A DNA stretch of 64,000 bases from Amycolatopsis coloradensis (GTDB taxonomy: Bacteria > Actinomycetota > Actinomycetes > Mycobacteriales > Pseudonocardiaceae), in assembly GCF_001953865.1 (NCBI RefSeq), contig NZ_MQUQ01000014.1, positions 289,163 to 353,162 of the forward strand, in the 5' to 3' direction. This document shows positions 25,488-34,178 of the stretch, piece by piece. Numbering within the stretch: position 1 is the first letter of the stretch; each line of letters starts with the position of its first letter. Under the pieces are notes generated by a model. That model ran no database searches and was not told the origin of the DNA. It worked only from the letters and a program-made list of their open reading frames with translations. Both the position numbers and the translations under genes were made by a program.

Positions 25488-25642
25488 TCGGGGCACCAAC
25501 CGGGTAACCTGTGTATCCGGTCCGTCACACAGCAGTGGACGAGTCCAGGAGTACGGTGTGTTCTGGTGGACAGTGTTTCCGATAGCACTGCGCCGCCGGC
25601 ACGCACCGTTTTCCTGCATTCTCCAAGAGCGCAGAGGATGAC

Positions 25643-25873
25643 ATGAAGCTGTTCCTGCAAATCCTGTTGATCGCCTCCAGCTTTTTCCTGGTGGTCGCCG
25701 TGTTGCTGCACCGCGGCCGTGGGGGCGGTCTGTCGTCGCTGTTCGGTGGCGGCATGCAGTCGAGCCTCTCGGGCTCGAGCGTGGCCGAGAAGAACCTCGA
25801 CCGGATCACGCTGCTGCTGGGCGCTGTGTGGCTGATCAGCATCATCGGCCTCGGGCTCCTGCTCAAGGTCTGA
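25643..25873 (+). CDS. secG: Preprotein translocase subunit SecG
   Basis: 76 residues: two transmembrane helices (about 3-22 and 52-74) with the conserved cytoplasmic loop GRGGGLSSLFGGG between them. SecG assists SecYEG-SecA protein export. Its place after tpiA is the common actinobacterial arrangement; a 155-base gap suggests its own promoter as well. Confidence 0.96.
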   Translation: MKLFLQILLIASSFFLVVAVLLHRGRGGGLSSLFGGGMQSSLSGSSVAEKNLDRITLLLGAVWLISIIGLGLLLKV

Positions 25874-25938
25874 TCGATCCAGGTGTTTCGGCGTGCCTAT
25901 GGGGGGCGCGCCGCCGATCCCTATAGGTGTGAGGATTC

Positions 25939-26280
25939 ATGGTTGGCGGTAACGCGATTCGGGGCACCCGTGTGGGTGCCGGACCTTCGGGCGAATCGGA
26001 GCGGGGTGAGTCGGCGCCGCGGCGCCGCATTTCCTACTGGTGCGCCAACGGGCACGAGGCGCAGCCCTCGTTCTCGATGGACGCCGAGATTCCCGACGAA
26101 TGGGATTGCCCGCGCTGCGGACTCCCCGGTGGACAGGACGAGCAGAACCCGCCTGCCGCGCCGCGGACCGAGCCTTACAAGACCCATCTCGCCTACGTGA
26201 AAGAACGGCGTTCCGACGCCGACGGCGAGGCCATCCTCGCCGAGGCGCTGGAGCGGTTGCGCCAGCGCCGGGAGATCTAG
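25939..26280 (+). CDS. rbpA: RNA polymerase-binding protein RbpA
   Basis: 113 residues. RRRISYWCANGHEAQPSFSM, then IPDEWDCPRCGLPGG and the C-terminal EPYKTHLAYVKERRS block define RbpA, an actinobacterial factor that binds the principal sigma factor and stabilises the open promoter complex. Cysteines C35, C56 and C59 are in the core domain; the C-terminal SID helix follows. A strong hairpin at 26324-26371 ends the unit. Confidence 0.97.
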   Translation: MVGGNAIRGTRVGAGPSGESERGESAPRRRISYWCANGHEAQPSFSMDAEIPDEWDCPRCGLPGGQDEQNPPAAPRTEPYKTHLAYVKERRSDADGEAILAEALERLRQRREI

Positions 26281-26323
26281 CCTCTGGTGTTCCGGGACTG
26301 AAAGCCCGCGTCCGCGATCCCGT

Positions 26324-26371
26324 CGCCAGGGCGCCCCGCCCAACGTCAGGGTGGCGGGGCGCGCCCTGGCG
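26324..26371. terminator. Bidirectional GC-rich hairpin between rbpA and the histidine kinase
   Basis: CGCCAGGGCGCCCCGCC (26324-26340) pairs with the arm at 26353-26371, with a 2-base bulge, around a 12-base loop. It sits between two convergent genes. No U-run, as is usual for high-GC actinobacterial terminators. Confidence 0.75.
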
Positions 26372-26428
26372 CCGGGATAGCGGGGCCTGCGGCCAGCCTG
26401 GTTCAGCGCAGCTCCGCCTCCCGGCTGG

Positions 26429-27631
26429 TCACCGGTCGAGCGGGTACCGGGCACGCACCCGGAACCCGCCGTCCTCGGTGTCGGCGGTCTCGAAGCTCCC
26501 ACCCAGCAGTCGAGCGCGTTCGGCCAGTCCGGTCAGCCCGTGCCCTCCCGAGGGCAGGGCCGCACCGGACGTCCGGGCGCGCTCATTGCGTATCTCGACC
26601 TTGAGGGAACCGTGCTCGCCCTGGATCCGGATGGTCGCGGTGGCGCCCGGCGCGTGCTTGTGCACGTTGGTCAGGCATTCCTGCACGGTCCGGTAGGCCG
26701 CCGCCGAAACCTGGCTGGGCAGCAGGTCGGGGATCCGCTCGACGGTGAGGTGCACCGGGACGTCCGAGCCGCGGATCAGCCGGTCGAGTTCGTTGATCCC
26801 CGGCCGCGGGCCGTCGTCTCCGGAGCCCGAACGCAGCACGCTTACGAGTGAACGCAGCTCTTCCAGGGTCTTGGTGCTGAGTTTCCGGATGACCTGCGCG
26901 GTTTCGAGCGAGCGGGCGTCGGTGGTCTGCGCCTGAAGCGCGCCGGCCTGCATCGCGATGAGCGTGATTTGATGCGAAACGACGTCGTGCATCTCGCGTG
27001 CCAGCCGGGCGCGCTCCTCCGCGCGGACGGCGTCGGCGTGGAAGCGGCGCTCACGGTCGCGGCTGGCGGCGAGTTCGGAGAGCTTCTGCGAGATCTCGGT
27101 CCGCGCCCCGATCAGCAGGCCGATGGCCACCGGCATCCCGGCGACGATGACGCCGTAGATCCCGTCCAGGACGTGTTCGCGCCAGCTGAGTTCGACGAAG
27201 TCGGCCAGCGGCCACTGGACGAACCGGCAGGTGAAGACGAGCGCGAACCCGGTCCAGGTCTGCCAGTGCATCTGCTTGCGGGTGGCGAGGAAGCCAAGCG
27301 CGATCATCGCGGCCAGCTGGGACCAGCCCGCCAGGAAGCCGGGGACGGTGACGATCACCGCGAGGAACGGCAGCTTGCGGCGGAAGGCGAGACCGAGGCA
27401 CGCGATGCCGGACAGGTAGATGGAGTACGGCTGGGCCTTCTCGGGGATCACCAGCCAGACGTCGAGTGCGGCCAGGAAGATCGCGAGCGTGTCGACGCCC
27501 AGCGCGACCAGCACCGGACGTTTGATCTTGGCGAACGACATGACCCCGGCGGCACGGCGCATCCGGTCGGCGGCGTCCGCTCCGGAGCCGCCCACCGAGA
27601 TACCTGGCATCGAGAGACCCTCTGTGCTCAT
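26429..27631 (-). CDS. Sensor histidine kinase (HisKA_3/NarL class), orphan
   Basis: 400 residues from ATG at 27631 (GAGG 9 bases upstream; an in-frame GTG at 27646 is less likely). About five membrane helices in the first 190 residues are followed by a HisKA_3 dimerisation domain with phosphoacceptor RLAREMHDVVSHQITLIAMQ, and an HATPase_c domain (VQECLTNVHKHAPGATATIR, GGHGLTGLAERARLLGG). Such kinases usually sit next to a LuxR-type response regulator; none is adjacent. Signal unknown. Confidence 0.9.
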   Translation of the reverse strand: MSTEGLSMPGISVGGSGADAADRMRRAAGVMSFAKIKRPVLVALGVDTLAIFLAALDVWLVIPEKAQPYSIYLSGIACLGLAFRRKLPFLAVIVTVPGFLAGWSQLAAMIALGFLATRKQMHWQTWTGFALVFTCRFVQWPLADFVELSWREHVLDGIYGVIVAGMPVAIGLLIGARTEISQKLSELAASRDRERRFHADAVRAEERARLAREMHDVVSHQITLIAMQAGALQAQTTDARSLETAQVIRKLSTKTLEELRSLVSVLRSGSGDDGPRPGINELDRLIRGSDVPVHLTVERIPDLLPSQVSAAAYRTVQECLTNVHKHAPGATATIRIQGEHGSLKVEIRNERARTSGAALPSGGHGLTGLAERARLLGGSFETADTEDGGFRVRARYPLDR

Positions 27632-27832
27632 CGCTGGCGACCTCACTCGTCTTGTGGACTTGAATGAAGAGACGTGTTCTTCGCCCGATCGGGACGCGCA
27701 GGAACGAACAAATGTGCGGATGCTAACGGGTGGTTGTATTAGGGCGGTAAGTTTCCCCCGGTCGGGCTAGCGACTGTCCGGTCACTGTCCGTTCTGCGGA
27801 CAAGTGCATGAACGTTCGGTCGGTCGGATCCT

Positions 27833-27863
27833 CAGCGGACCACCCGGGCTCGGTGGTCCGCTG
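27833..27863. terminator. Hairpin CAGCGGACCACC
   Basis: CAGCGGACCACC (27833-27844) pairs perfectly with GGTGGTCCGCTG (27852-27863) around a 7-base loop. Third of the hairpins downstream of pgl; probably a terminator or an insulator before the kinase promoter. Confidence 0.65.
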
Positions 27864-27957
27864 ATCACTTCGACGGGTGTTGCGAGCGGTTGTGACGCAG
27901 GAAGCGGCGGAAGTTGATCTACGTCACTTTTCGTGGTCGCGCGGTGACCCTGCCGCG

Positions 27958-27989
27958 CTCTCTTCTCACCTTCAGAGTAGAGAAGAGAG
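27958..27989. terminator. Hairpin CTCTCTTCTC
   Basis: CTCTCTTCTC (27958-27967) pairs with GAGAAGAGAG (27980-27989) around a 12-base loop. It is a purine/pyrimidine-segregated stem, unlike the GC palindromes around it. Confidence 0.55.
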
Positions 27990-28034
27990 GCCGTCCCGGA
28001 CTTCCGCCATGGGGGTGCAGGTGCTGTGTAGGTG

Positions 28035-28101
28035 CCTGAAGTACGTGAAGGCCCCCTTCATTGCGCCAGGCGCAATGAAGGGGGCCTTCACGTACTTCAG
28101 G
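28035..28101. repeat. Family B palindrome, copy 1 (perfect 32-bp arms)
   Basis: Arms 28035-28066 and 28070-28101 are exact reverse complements around CAG. Each arm holds GAAGGCCCCCTTC, itself nearly symmetric. It begins 1 base past the pgl stop (28103, minus strand), at the end of the six-gene pentose-phosphate operon. A close relative lies at 55645-55701 and a looser one at 40621-40697. Confidence 0.92.
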
Positions 28102-28102
28102 G

Positions 28103-28858
28103 TCAGGCAGACGGGGTCTGGTAGACCTTCGTGAGCTTCGAGGCGGAGCCCCGGTCCAGCAGCCAGAGCGTGCGACGGCTGCCGCGTGCCCCCGCTACCG
28201 GGATCTGGACCTCGCCGGCACCGGCCAGCGCCTGCGCGACGGCGTCCGCCTTGGCATCGCCGCCGGTGACCAGCCAGATGTCCTGCGCGCGACGGATCGC
28301 GGGCAGGGTCAGCGAGATCCGGGTCGGCGGCGGCTTCGGGCAGTCGCGCACCGCGACGACCGAACGCTCCTTCTCGTACACCGCCGGGCTCTCGGGGAAG
28401 ATCGAGGCGGTGTGCCCCTCCCCGCCGAGGCCCAGCAGCATGATGTCGAACGCCGGCACGTCGGCCGTCAGGATCTCCGCGTACGCGGCGGCCGCGGCGT
28501 CGACGTCATCGCCGAACTCGCCGTCCGAGGGGGCCATGGCGTGCACCCGCTTCGGGTCGAGCGGGACGTGGTCGAGCAGGGCCTCGCGGGCCTGCTTCTC
28601 GTTGCGCTCGTCGGAGGCCGCCGGGACGAAACGCTCGTCGCCCCAGTAGACGTCGAGACGCGACCAGTCGAGAGCGTCGCGGGCGCTGGAGTCGCGCAGT
28701 TCCTTCAGGATCGCGATCCCGGTGCCGCCACCGGTGAGCACCACCGAAGCCGAGCCCTTGGCGGCCTGGACGTCGACGAGCCGGGTGACCAGCCTGGCCG
28801 CCGTGGCGGCGGCCAGGAGGTCCGGGTTCTCGTAGACGACGACCTCGGTCTTGCTCAT
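28103..28858 (-). CDS. pgl: 6-phosphogluconolactonase
   Basis: 251 residues. DevB/Pgl features: SVVLTGGGTGIAILKEL near the N-terminus, DVYWGDERFVP, and LGLGGEGHTASIFPESP with the catalytic histidine. It hydrolyses 6-phosphogluconolactone in the oxidative pentose-phosphate pathway. Its ATG overlaps the opcA stop (ATGA). It ends the operon immediately before the family B palindrome. Confidence 0.96.
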   Translation of the reverse strand: MSKTEVVVYENPDLLAAATAARLVTRLVDVQAAKGSASVVLTGGGTGIAILKELRDSSARDALDWSRLDVYWGDERFVPAASDERNEKQAREALLDHVPLDPKRVHAMAPSDGEFGDDVDAAAAAYAEILTADVPAFDIMLLGLGGEGHTASIFPESPAVYEKERSVVAVRDCPKPPPTRISLTLPAIRRAQDIWLVTGGDAKADAVAQALAGAGEVQIPVAGARGSRRTLWLLDRGSASKLTKVYQTPSA

Positions 28859-29889
28859 GAGGCGCTCTTCTTCGTCGTAGCGGTGGCGGCGGCCGCCTTC
28901 TTCTTCGGAGCGACGGGAGCGGCCGGAGCGGCCGGAGCGGTCTTCTTCGCCGGAGCGGCCTTGGCCGCGGTGCCCGACGAGATCTTGCCGAGCCCGTTCA
29001 GCGAGGCCTCGTAGACCTCGTCCGGGTCGAGCCGCCGCAGCTCCTCGATCAGGCAGTCCTTGTTGTCCCGCCGCTGCAGGGCGATCCGCCGCGTCGGCTG
29101 GCCCGGCTGGGTCAGCGTGCCGACCCGTCCGTCCGGCCGGTGCAGTTCCACCGCGCCGGAACGCCGCTCCAGCGTCACCGAGATGATGCCCGCGGCACCG
29201 CTGCTCTTGACCCGCTTCACCGGCACCTTGAGGTACTCGGCCAGCCAGCCCGCGAGCAGTTCGGTCGACGGCGAGTCGGCCTCACCGGTCACGGTCGCGC
29301 CGGTGATCTTCTCATGCGGTGGAAGGTCCAAAGCGGACACCAGCTGGGCACGCCAGCTGGTCAGCCTGGTCCACGCCAGATCGGTGTCACCCTCCACATA
29401 GGACTTCGCCCGGGTGGTGAGTGCTCTTATGGGTGACTTTTCCGCGGCGGAGTCGGTGATCCGGCGCTGGGCCAGCTCACCGAGCGGGTCCTTGGCCGGA
29501 GCCTTCGGGCCGGTGCCGGGCCACCAGGTGACGATCGGCGCGTCCGGCAGGAGCAGCGGCACGACGGCGCTCTGCCCCTGCGAGGCCAGCGGACCGTAGA
29601 GCCGCAGGACGATGACCTCGCTCGCGCCGGCGTCGCCGCCGACCCGGATCTGGCCGTCGATCCGCGGTGCCGCGGTCCGCGCGCCCTTGGCCACCACGAT
29701 CACCCGCGAGGGGTGCTCCCGGCTGGCCTCGTTGGCGGCTTCGATCGCTTCTTCGAGCCGGTCGTCGTCGTCAGCCACTATGACCAGCGTCAGCACCCGG
29801 CCGAGTGCCACCTGCCCGCCCTGTTCGCGGATTTCGACGAGTTTCTTGTTCAGCTGCGACGTCGTGGTCGACGGCAGGTCGATGATCAC
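28855..29889 (-). CDS. opcA: Glucose-6-phosphate dehydrogenase assembly protein OpcA
   Basis: 344 residues from GTG at 29889, chosen because it overlaps the zwf stop (GTGA) and gives the family start VIIDLPSTTTSQLNKKLVEI. Body motifs: SRVIVVAKG, PDAPIVTWWPG and DSAAEKSPIRAL. The C-terminus carries a long Ala/Lys/Pro tail (about 305-344), variable in the family. OpcA is needed for G6PDH assembly or redox activation in cyanobacteria and actinobacteria. Confidence 0.95.
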   Translation of the reverse strand: MIIDLPSTTTSQLNKKLVEIREQGGQVALGRVLTLVIVADDDDRLEEAIEAANEASREHPSRVIVVAKGARTAAPRIDGQIRVGGDAGASEVIVLRLYGPLASQGQSAVVPLLLPDAPIVTWWPGTGPKAPAKDPLGELAQRRITDSAAEKSPIRALTTRAKSYVEGDTDLAWTRLTSWRAQLVSALDLPPHEKITGATVTGEADSPSTELLAGWLAEYLKVPVKRVKSSGAAGIISVTLERRSGAVELHRPDGRVGTLTQPGQPTRRIALQRRDNKDCLIEELRRLDPDEVYEASLNGLGKISSGTAAKAAPAKKTAPAAPAAPVAPKKKAAAATATTKKSAS

Positions 29890-31415
29890 GGACGCCTCCA
29901 GTTCCGGCCGGTACGCTCCAGCATTTCGTCCGCGGACGGCGGTCCCCACGAGCCGGGCGGGTACGCCGCGGGCGCGCCCTTCTTGGCCCAGTGGTCGAGG
30001 ATCGGGTCCAGGATCTCCCAGGACAGCTCGACCTCTTCGTTCACCGGGAACAGCGACGGTTCGCCGAGCAGCACGTCCAGGATGAGCCGCTCGTAGGCCT
30101 CCGGCGACGACTCGGTGAACGCGTGCCCGTAGCCGAAGTCCATGGTGACGTCGCGGACCTCCATCGTGGTCCCCGGCACCTTCGACCCGAACCGCAGCGT
30201 GATGCCCTCGTCGGGCTGCACCCGGATCACCAGCGCGTTCTGGCCCAGTTCCTCGGTCGAGGTCGAGTCGAACGGCAGATGCGGCGCCCGCTTGAACACC
30301 ACGGCGATCTCGGTGACCCGGCGGCCAAGCCGCTTGCCGGTGCGCAGGTAGAACGGCACGCCCGCCCAGCGGCGGTTCTGCACCTCCAGCGTCACCGCGG
30401 CGTAGGTCTCGGTGGTCGAGTCCTTCGAGAAACCGTCTTCCTGCAGCAGGCCCGGCACTTTCATGCCGCCCTGCCAGCCGCCCGCGTACTGCCCGCGCGC
30501 GGTGGTCTCGTCGAGCGGTCCGAGTGGCTTCGTCGCCGAAAGCACCTTGATCTTCTCGGACCGCAGCGCCCGCGGCGCGAACGAGACCGGCTCCTCCATC
30601 GCGGTCAGCGCGAGGAGTTGCAGCAGGTGGTTCTGGATGACGTCGCGGGCGGCGCCGATGCCGTCGTAGTACCCCGCGCGGCCGCCGAGGCCGATGTCCT
30701 CGGCCATGGTGATCTGCACGTGGTCGACGTAGTTGGCGTTCCAGATCGGCTCGAAGAGCTGGTTCGCGAACCGCAGCGCCAGCAGGTTCTGCACCGTCTC
30801 CTTGCCGAGGTAGTGGTCGATGCGGAACACCGACTCCTCGGGGAAGACGTCGTTCACGATCTCGTTGAGCTCCTTGGCGCTCTTGAGGTCGCGGCCGAAC
30901 GGCTTCTCGATGACCACGCGGCGCCAGGTCTCCTCGCTCGCGTCGGCGAGGCCGGAGCGGGCGAGCTGCTTGGTCACCACCGGGAACGCGCTCGGCGGGA
31001 TCGACAGGTAGAACGCGGTGTTGCCACCGGTGCCCCGCTCGGCGTCGAGGTCCTTGACCGTCTGCGCGAGCCGGTCGAAGGCGTCATCGTCGTCGAAGGT
31101 GCCCTGGACGAACCGGATCCCTTCGGCGAGCCGGTTCCACACCGACTCCTTGAACGGCGTCCGGGCGTGCTCCTTGACCGAGTCGTGCACCAGCTCGCCG
31201 AAGTCCTGGTGCTCCCAGTCCCGGCGGGCGAAACCGACCAGCGAGAACCCGGCGGGCAGCAGCCCGCGGTGGGCGAGGTCGTAGATCGCCGGCATCAGTT
31301 TCTTGCGGGCGAGGTCACCGGTCACGCCGAAGATCACCAGGCTGGACGGCCCGGCGATCCGTGGCAGCCGCTTGTCGCGCGGGTCGCGCAGCGGGTTGCT
31401 CCAGGCCCGGGTCAC
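29886..31415 (-). CDS. zwf: Glucose-6-phosphate 1-dehydrogenase
   Basis: 509 residues. An N-terminal Rossmann fold (SSLVIFGVTGDLARKKLMPA) precedes the active-site signature RIDHYLGKETVQNLLALRFA and the C-terminal substrate domain. It oxidises glucose-6-phosphate to the lactone, making NADPH. It overlaps pgi upstream and opcA downstream by 4 bases each, so the operon is translated as a coupled unit. Confidence 0.97.
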   Translation of the reverse strand: MTRAWSNPLRDPRDKRLPRIAGPSSLVIFGVTGDLARKKLMPAIYDLAHRGLLPAGFSLVGFARRDWEHQDFGELVHDSVKEHARTPFKESVWNRLAEGIRFVQGTFDDDDAFDRLAQTVKDLDAERGTGGNTAFYLSIPPSAFPVVTKQLARSGLADASEETWRRVVIEKPFGRDLKSAKELNEIVNDVFPEESVFRIDHYLGKETVQNLLALRFANQLFEPIWNANYVDHVQITMAEDIGLGGRAGYYDGIGAARDVIQNHLLQLLALTAMEEPVSFAPRALRSEKIKVLSATKPLGPLDETTARGQYAGGWQGGMKVPGLLQEDGFSKDSTTETYAAVTLEVQNRRWAGVPFYLRTGKRLGRRVTEIAVVFKRAPHLPFDSTSTEELGQNALVIRVQPDEGITLRFGSKVPGTTMEVRDVTMDFGYGHAFTESSPEAYERLILDVLLGEPSLFPVNEEVELSWEILDPILDHWAKKGAPAAYPPGSWGPPSADEMLERTGRNWRRP

Positions 31416-33046
31416 TCGCCTGCCTCCTGTACCGCGCGGACCAGTTCGGCCAGGCCGGCGGCCCGGTCGGTGAGGTGCAGGCGCAGCACCGGACGACCGT
31501 GCTCCGCGAGCACCTGGCCGTCACCCAGTGCCTGCGCGTGCTGGAGCACGCCGAGCGTGTACGGCCGGTCCGGCACGTCGAGATCCTGCTCGACGGCGCC
31601 GGTGATCTGCAGGAAGACACCGTTCTGGTGCCCGCCCTTGTGGTACTGCCCGGTGGAGTGCAGGAACCGCGGCCCCCACCCGAAGGTGGTCTGGCGGCCG
31701 GTCCGCTTGGCGACCTCGCCACGCAGGAGCGACGTCGACGCGTCGTCGAGACGGTCGAGGTACGCCTGCACCGCGATGTAGCCGGTTTCCGGTGCGGAAT
31801 CGAAGAAAGCCCGCAGGATGTCCGCGAGCTTCCCCTCCGTCGAAACGCCTTCCGAGCCGAACACCTCGACCGCGCCGTCCACAGTGGACGGCTTCTCGCC
31901 GCCCTTGAGCTTGTCCGGGTTGTCGAGCAGCGACCGTGCGGCCTTCTTGGCCGCCTCGACGTCGGGCTGGTCGAACGGGTTGATCCCGAGCAGCCGTCCG
32001 GCGAGCGCGGTCGCGAACTCCCACAGCAGGAACTGCGCGCCGAGCGAGCCGGTCACGGAGATCTTCGCGGTGCCTTCGGCCTGGCCAACGGCCACCGGGG
32101 TGGCGTCGTCCTTGGCGTCGGCGAACCCGGGGGAGTCCGGGCCCTCGACGGCGACCGGCAGAAGACCGGTGCCCTGCTTGCCGGTGGACTCGGCGATCAG
32201 CTGCTCCGCCCAGTCGGCGAAGCCCTTGAGTACGGAGCCACCCTCTTTTGAAGGCACTGTGGCGATGACGACCTTCTCGGCGCCCTTTTCGTGCGCCGCC
32301 GTCCACGCCGCCGCGAGCTTGACAGCGGGGTTGTCCACGGAGTCGGCTGCCAGCGTCTCTGCCGCCGAAGCGGCCTGGTCGAGCAGGCGGGCGACGTCCG
32401 CGCCGGCGAGCCCGGCCGGGACGAGCCCGAACGCGGTCAGCGCCGAATAACGGCCGCCGACGTTCGGATCGGCGAGGAAGACCTTGCGGTAACCCTCCTT
32501 TTCGGACAGTTCCGCGAACGGCGAGCCCGGGTCGGTGACGACCACGATCCGTCGTGCCGCGTCGATACCCGCGTCGGTGAAGGCCTTCGCGAAGATCCGC
32601 CGGTGGCTGTCGGTCTCGACGGTGCCGCCGGACTTCGACGACACGACGATGACCGTGCGCTCCAGGTCACCGGCGAGCGCGTCGGCGACCTGGCCAGGGT
32701 CGGTGGTGTCGAGGACGGTCAGCGCGACGCCGTCCGTCGCGGTGATGACCTCGGGGGCCAGTGACGAACCGCCCATGCCCGCGAGGACGACGCGGTCGAC
32801 ACCCTCCGAACGCAGGTCGGTCCGCAATGCCTCGATCTCGCCGATCAACGGCCGCGAGGACTTGTGCAGCGTCGTCCACGAGAGACGGATCGACGCTTCG
32901 GACTCGGCTTCGGGACCCCACAGTGTGGCGTCCTGGGACGCCAATTTCGATGCGACCTGGTCGGCGACGAGCCGCTCCGCGAACGGAGCGGCTTCGCCGG
33001 CCAGGGCGGCGTCGACTATTTCGACGCCGGTCGTTTCCCCTGCCAT
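31412..33046 (-). CDS. pgi: Glucose-6-phosphate isomerase
   Basis: 544 residues. VLAGMGGSSLAPEVI, VSSKSGGTVET and GGRYSALTAFGLVPA are sugar-isomerase/PGI signatures. Its place inside tkt-tal-zwf-opcA-pgl feeds glucose-6-phosphate and fructose-6-phosphate between glycolysis and the pentose-phosphate pathway. From what I recall, M. tuberculosis keeps pgi elsewhere, whereas Streptomyces-type operons include it. Confidence 0.95.
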   Translation of the reverse strand: MAGETTGVEIVDAALAGEAAPFAERLVADQVASKLASQDATLWGPEAESEASIRLSWTTLHKSSRPLIGEIEALRTDLRSEGVDRVVLAGMGGSSLAPEVITATDGVALTVLDTTDPGQVADALAGDLERTVIVVSSKSGGTVETDSHRRIFAKAFTDAGIDAARRIVVVTDPGSPFAELSEKEGYRKVFLADPNVGGRYSALTAFGLVPAGLAGADVARLLDQAASAAETLAADSVDNPAVKLAAAWTAAHEKGAEKVVIATVPSKEGGSVLKGFADWAEQLIAESTGKQGTGLLPVAVEGPDSPGFADAKDDATPVAVGQAEGTAKISVTGSLGAQFLLWEFATALAGRLLGINPFDQPDVEAAKKAARSLLDNPDKLKGGEKPSTVDGAVEVFGSEGVSTEGKLADILRAFFDSAPETGYIAVQAYLDRLDDASTSLLRGEVAKRTGRQTTFGWGPRFLHSTGQYHKGGHQNGVFLQITGAVEQDLDVPDRPYTLGVLQHAQALGDGQVLAEHGRPVLRLHLTDRAAGLAELVRAVQEAGE

Positions 33047-33055
33047 GGTCGGTGA

Positions 33056-34168
33056 TCAGTCCTTCGCCTTGTCCAGCTGCCCGGTGACGGTCTCGAGAAG
33101 TTCGGTCCAGGACTTCTCGAACTTCTCGACGCCCTCGTTCTCGAGGGTCAGGAACACGTCGGTGATGTCGATGCCGACGGCGCTCAGCTTGTCGAAGACG
33201 GCCTGCGCCTCGGCGCCCTTGCCGGTCACCGTGTCACCGGTGACGTCGGCGTGGTCCGCTGCGGCGTCGAGGGTCTTCTCCGGCATCGTGTTGACCGTGT
33301 CCTTGACGACGAGCTGGTCCACGTAGCGGGTGTCGGAGTACTGCGGGTCCTTCACACCGGTGGAGGCCCACAGCGGACGCTGCGCGTTCGCGCCCGCCTC
33401 GGCGAGCTTCTTCCAGCGGTCCGAGGAGGACAACTCCTCGAACGCCGCGTACGCGAGGCGCGCGTTGGCGAGGGCGGCCTCGCCGCGCAGCGCCTTGGCC
33501 TCGTCGGTGCCGATGGCGTCGAGCCGCTTGTCGATCTCGGCGTCCACACGGGACACGAAGAACGACGCGACCGAGTGAATGCCCTTGAGGTCGTGGCCGT
33601 TGGCCTTGGCCTGCTCGAGCCCGGCGAAGTAGGCCTCGATGACCGCCCGGTACCGCTCGACCGAGAAGATCAGCGTGACGTTGACGCTGATGCCCTCGGC
33701 CAGGGTCTTGGTGATGGCCGGGAGGCCTTCTTCGGTGGCCGGGATCTTGATCAGCACGTTCGGCCGGTCCACGGTCTTCCACAGGTCCTGCGCCTCGGCC
33801 GCGGTCTTCTCGGCGTCCTTGGCCAGCCGCGGGTCCACCTCGATGGACACCCGGCCGTCGACCCCGTTCGTGGCGGTGTAGACGTCGCGGAACAGGTCCG
33901 CGGCGTTGCGCACGTCGGTGGTGGTCAGTTCGCGGATGGTGGCCTCGACGTCGGCGCCGCGGGCTGCCAGCTCGCGAGTCTGCTCGTCGTAGGCCTCGCC
34001 CTTCGACATCGCGTTGGCGAAGATCGTCGGGTTGGTCGTCACGCCCACGACGTGCTTGTCGCGGACGAGACCGGCGAGGTTGCCGGTGTTCAGACGCTCA
34101 CGGGACAGGTCGTCGAGCCAAATCGAAACACCGGCCTCGGACAGTTGCGCGAGGTTGTCGTTGCTCAT
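33056..34168 (-). CDS. tal: Transaldolase
   Basis: 370 residues from ATG at 34168. VGVTTNPTIFANAMSKG at the N-terminus and RPNVLIKIPATEEGL, with the Schiff-base lysine, identify the transaldolase family of the longer actinobacterial type. It exchanges dihydroxyacetone units in the non-oxidative branch. It lies 10 bases after tkt and 9 bases before pgi. Confidence 0.97.
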   Translation of the reverse strand: MSNDNLAQLSEAGVSIWLDDLSRERLNTGNLAGLVRDKHVVGVTTNPTIFANAMSKGEAYDEQTRELAARGADVEATIRELTTTDVRNAADLFRDVYTATNGVDGRVSIEVDPRLAKDAEKTAAEAQDLWKTVDRPNVLIKIPATEEGLPAITKTLAEGISVNVTLIFSVERYRAVIEAYFAGLEQAKANGHDLKGIHSVASFFVSRVDAEIDKRLDAIGTDEAKALRGEAALANARLAYAAFEELSSSDRWKKLAEAGANAQRPLWASTGVKDPQYSDTRYVDQLVVKDTVNTMPEKTLDAAADHADVTGDTVTGKGAEAQAVFDKLSAVGIDITDVFLTLENEGVEKFEKSWTELLETVTGQLDKAKD

Positions 34169-34178
34169 GCCTTCCCCT

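Larger units (their letters stand above)
27632..28102. other. 471-bp gene-free region with three successive hairpins
   Basis: It lies between pgl (ends 28103) and the histidine kinase, both on the minus strand. It holds the family B palindrome 28035-28101 and hairpins 27958-27989 and 27833-27863, then an AT-richer stretch (about 27660-27790) that should carry the kinase promoter. No coding frame is credible. Confidence 0.6.
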
